Positions 38,801-39,680 of a stretch of 39,680 nucleotides of DNA are shown piece by piece. The position numbers and the translations under genes were made by a program. How positions within the stretch are numbered: the stretch's first letter is position 1; every line of letters starts with the position of its first letter. Under the pieces are notes generated by a model. The model saw nothing but the letters and a program-made list of their open reading frames with translations. It searched no databases and was not told where the DNA came from. This DNA comes from Gammaproteobacteria bacterium (lineage in GTDB: Bacteria > Pseudomonadota > Gammaproteobacteria > GCA-001735895): assembly GCA_030595795.1 (NCBI GenBank), contig JAUVCH010000022.1, forward strand, positions 1 through 39,680, read 5' to 3'.

Positions 38801-39680
38801 GCGCTGCTGTACACTGGACAACTGGAAGAATCTATACACACCAACCTCAATTCAAAGACAACATTGTCCTATCTTAGGGCGTTACTCGTGGTTGCCTACT
38901 CAAAGCGTGGAGGTCATATTGAAGCCAGGCAAGCCATGCAACAATTCCTGAGCGCTTGTCGAGACTCGATGTTATCAATGCCTGGCAGTAGAAAAGAGTG
39001 GAAAATTTATTGGTCAGACAATTTGCCCTACCGTGATACCCAACTGACTGAGGATATGATTGAATGCTTGATGAAAGCTGGGTTATGTGAGGAGAATAAT
39101 GATAACTCTGACGACCCACCCTCAATCGCAGTACTCCCCTTCGAAAACATGAGCGGTGATCCTGAGCAGGAGTTTTTCAGCGACGGCATCACCACCGATA
39201 TCATCTCCACGCTGTCTAAATTTCAGCATATGCGGATCGTTGCGCGCCACTCAATTCTGCAATACAAAACTCAAAAGGCATCGATTGCAGATATAGCCAG
39301 TCAACAGGACGTACGCTATATCCTCGAAGGTAGTGTACGAAAAAGCGGTGACAGGATTCGTGTCAATGCTGAATTAATCGACTCTCAAAATGAACAAAGT
39401 TGCTGGAGCGAACGCTACGACCGAGACCTGGACGACCTGTTCGCGGTACAGGACGAAATAACCAGAGACATAGCTCTGGCGATGAAAGTACAGCTGGATG
39501 ATGGAGACATGGCGGTGCATCGCTCGGCGGGCACGGCTAATATCAAGGCCTGGCAGTTAACTCTGGAAGCAATCGATTTACAGGATACCTATATCCGCGA
39601 AAATATTCTCAAGGCTCGTGTCATGGCGACCGAGGCGATCAAGCTCGATCCCGATTACCCCTATGCCTGGGTAGCGCTTG
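35852..39680 (+). CDS. Giant SARP/BTAD regulator with three TolB-like/TPR modules (3' end outside the window)
   Basis: An open frame of 1276 codons without a stop to the right edge. It starts at TTG 35852, six bases after AAGGA; the codon before that site is TAA, so no earlier start exists. Residues 1 to ~95 form an OmpR-like winged helix of the SARP/DnrI type (LPTRKAEALLAYLALAPG, then GEDQARNSLRQSLSSLNKIL). Residues ~96-235 form the bacterial transcriptional activation domain (EGMVIRDPACEQWLAEERD, LGVEPELE). Then come three copies of a TolB-like/adenylate-cyclase-associated domain (starts near residues 270, 683 and 1089), the first two each followed by ~270 residues of TPR-like helices (LDPFHPWIHW and LDPYHPWVEW at equivalent places). 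It has no membrane helix. Known relatives carry one module. It probably senses an unknown signal and activates transcription; its targets are unknown. Confidence 0.9.
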   Translation, partial: MPRLKLKLLGQMECRSPSGELLSLPTRKAEALLAYLALAPGIRHPRDRLVNLLWSDRGEDQARNSLRQSLSSLNKILDEVLPGTLEVERTTTRLKADAVEIDVLEFKRLADQSDIEILAKAADLYQGEFLEGMVIRDPACEQWLAEERDNLKRAYVEVLNSLSRMQLEHLDYGAAIQSAEQLVTTDPLEEWAWRTLMTAYQQKGNRNHALLAYKRCCEVLQKELGVEPELETSELQAEIKAGPAIKPEGKFAVIDAVEESEIPLQVQVAENSILVLPLQNLSNDPDQQYFSDGLTESIVMGLSLFPSLKVHSRNSSFAAGGQSLSISEIGNKFLVQYVVEGSIRKSEDSLRVSAQLIDTRNGEQVWGNRFDNPLEETFELEDRVTRSIVAAIKGKIDIADTEIAIRKPAQDIKSYDLLLQGYYHLQKYTPSDSRKCLEIFHSCLELEPNNSHIHNRLYQSYIVNWLGGWIAPREGIFERAGFHIKKALSLAADDALIQADYAEYCMFREDWNEAEIHADCSFLINPNDPEVLATISAIYAGLGQVDKAIELADTCYALDPFHPWIHWVAGVAFYRGKQYHEALRSFNSMPNAADEIYGWIAACHCRLGDKDNATKYLQLYLDISKSNMDQFPQTLDEWRQYWWASASFKSGDDVDYPFDALCDAGLREFVETDAITVSDELTHNIAVLPFDNLSGDPDQEYFSDGITESIILNLSLFPGLLVKSRNSSFAFKEQLKSLGEISKELNVDYVVEGSIRKARDRIRITVQLIDAQSGNQIWGKRYDSDLSDLFDLEEELSRTIAATVTGRIESDIQCIAMAKSVPHQQSYDLLLAGKYHYYKYTREDIAIARNRLKGCLESEPENVHALVYMFGCNIVDWMERWVEDYKNSFRLAGEYISKALKLDPEIGIVQNYYAIYMIFCRDYQAASYHVEKALAMNPNDPEYLTTKAFNLNAIGEFKSALEVSQKCLRLDPYHPWVEWIIAEALLYTGQLEESIHTNLNSKTTLSYLRALLVVAYSKRGGHIEARQAMQQFLSACRDSMLSMPGSRKEWKIYWSDNLPYRDTQLTEDMIECLMKAGLCEENNDNSDDPPSIAVLPFENMSGDPEQEFFSDGITTDIISTLSKFQHMRIVARHSILQYKTQKASIADIASQQDVRYILEGSVRKSGDRIRVNAELIDSQNEQSCWSERYDRDLDDLFAVQDEITRDIALAMKVQLDDGDMAVHRSAGTANIKAWQLTLEAIDLQDTYIRENILKARVMATEAIKLDPDYPYAWVAL
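36661..37064 (+). repeat. TolB-like module, copy 1 of the giant regulator
   Basis: Encodes residues ~270-404, with ILVLPLQNLSNDPDQQYFSD, YVVEGSIRKSEDSLRVSAQL and IDTRNGEQVWGNRFD. The TPR-like part that follows starts at SYDLLLQGYYHLQKYT. It is the most divergent of the three from the family pattern VLPFxNxSxDPxxEYFSDG. Confidence 0.88.
37898..38293 (+). repeat. TolB-like module, copy 2
   Basis: Encodes residues ~683-814, with IAVLPFDNLSGDPDQEYFSD, YVVEGSIRKARDRIRITVQL and IDAQSGNQIWGKRYD. The TPR-like part starts at SYDLLLAGKYHYYKYT, clearly the counterpart of copy 1. The distance from copy 1 is about 413 codons. Confidence 0.9.
39116..39517 (+). repeat. TolB-like module, copy 3
   Basis: Encodes residues ~1089-1222, with IAVLPFENMSGDPEQEFFSD, YILEGSVRKSGDRIRVNAEL and IDSQNEQSCWSERYD, about 406 codons after copy 2. 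It is closest to the general family. The following TPR-like part (AWQLTLEAIDLQD onward) runs off the window. Confidence 0.9.

Overview
The window reads as chromosome of a free-living gammaproteobacterium of moderate GC. The rnfABCDGE-nth gene order, DUF1841, the DUF6394-like membrane protein, the hexokinase-type glucokinase and the outer-membrane proteins all point that way. I cannot name a genus. There are no tRNA or rRNA genes, no CRISPR array and no recognisable insertion sequence. Nearly every base between 3.1 and 15.0 kb belongs to genes on the minus strand; from 15.1 kb most genes are on the plus strand.

Layout. (1) 0-3.1 kb: the 5' end of a secreted PQQ-type sugar dehydrogenase diverges from a TonB-dependent receptor that resembles the PQQ transporter YncD/PqqU; a small beta-barrel protein follows. 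(2) 3.1-9.3 kb: a complete Rnf ion-pumping ferredoxin:NAD oxidoreductase operon with nth and DUF1841. (3) 9.6-12.6 kb: a surface-antigen-like protein behind a perfect FNR-type box, then a leftward operon of 1-Cys peroxiredoxin, ArsR-type repressor, tiny acidic exported protein and periplasmic rhodanese. (4) 12.8-15.0 kb: a two-RCK potassium channel and a DUF6394-like membrane protein. (5) 15.1-18.7 kb: glucokinase, a frameshifted VOC protein, a HAD dehalogenase, pterin dehydratase and a divergent ZIP-type transporter. (6) 19.1-23.9 kb: a glycogen locus (SAP-domain protein, alpha-glucan phosphorylase, a PilZ protein, ADP-glucose pyrophosphorylase) in which several genes carry single-base frameshifts. 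(7) 24-25.5 kb: a DegP/DegQ protease. (8) 25.6-31.8 kb: an N-ATPase operon in the order beta, epsilon, AtpQ, a, c, b/delta, alpha, gamma, with no AtpR gene. (9) 31.9-34.7 kb: glutamate dehydrogenase and a DASS-family carboxylate transporter. (10) 34.7-35.7 kb: a cytochrome c'-like lipoprotein behind an FNR-like box and a small gene with a strong downstream hairpin. (11) 35.85 kb to the right edge: a giant SARP-type regulator carrying three tandem copies of a TolB-like/TPR module, still open at the edge.

How it fits together. Rnf and the N-ATPase both couple membrane ion gradients to redox or ATP. FNR-like boxes lie upstream of four transcription units (surface antigen, SAP/glycogen, degP, cytochrome c'), which suggests a facultative lifestyle with oxygen-responsive control. 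The glycogen genes and glucokinase give a storage-carbon theme, with a c-di-GMP receptor (PilZ) between the degrading and synthesising enzymes. The most unusual items are the triplicated regulator, the six frameshifts of identical sign between 16.5 and 23 kb, and the N-ATPase with a substituted alpha-subunit P-loop and a partial sodium-ligand set.
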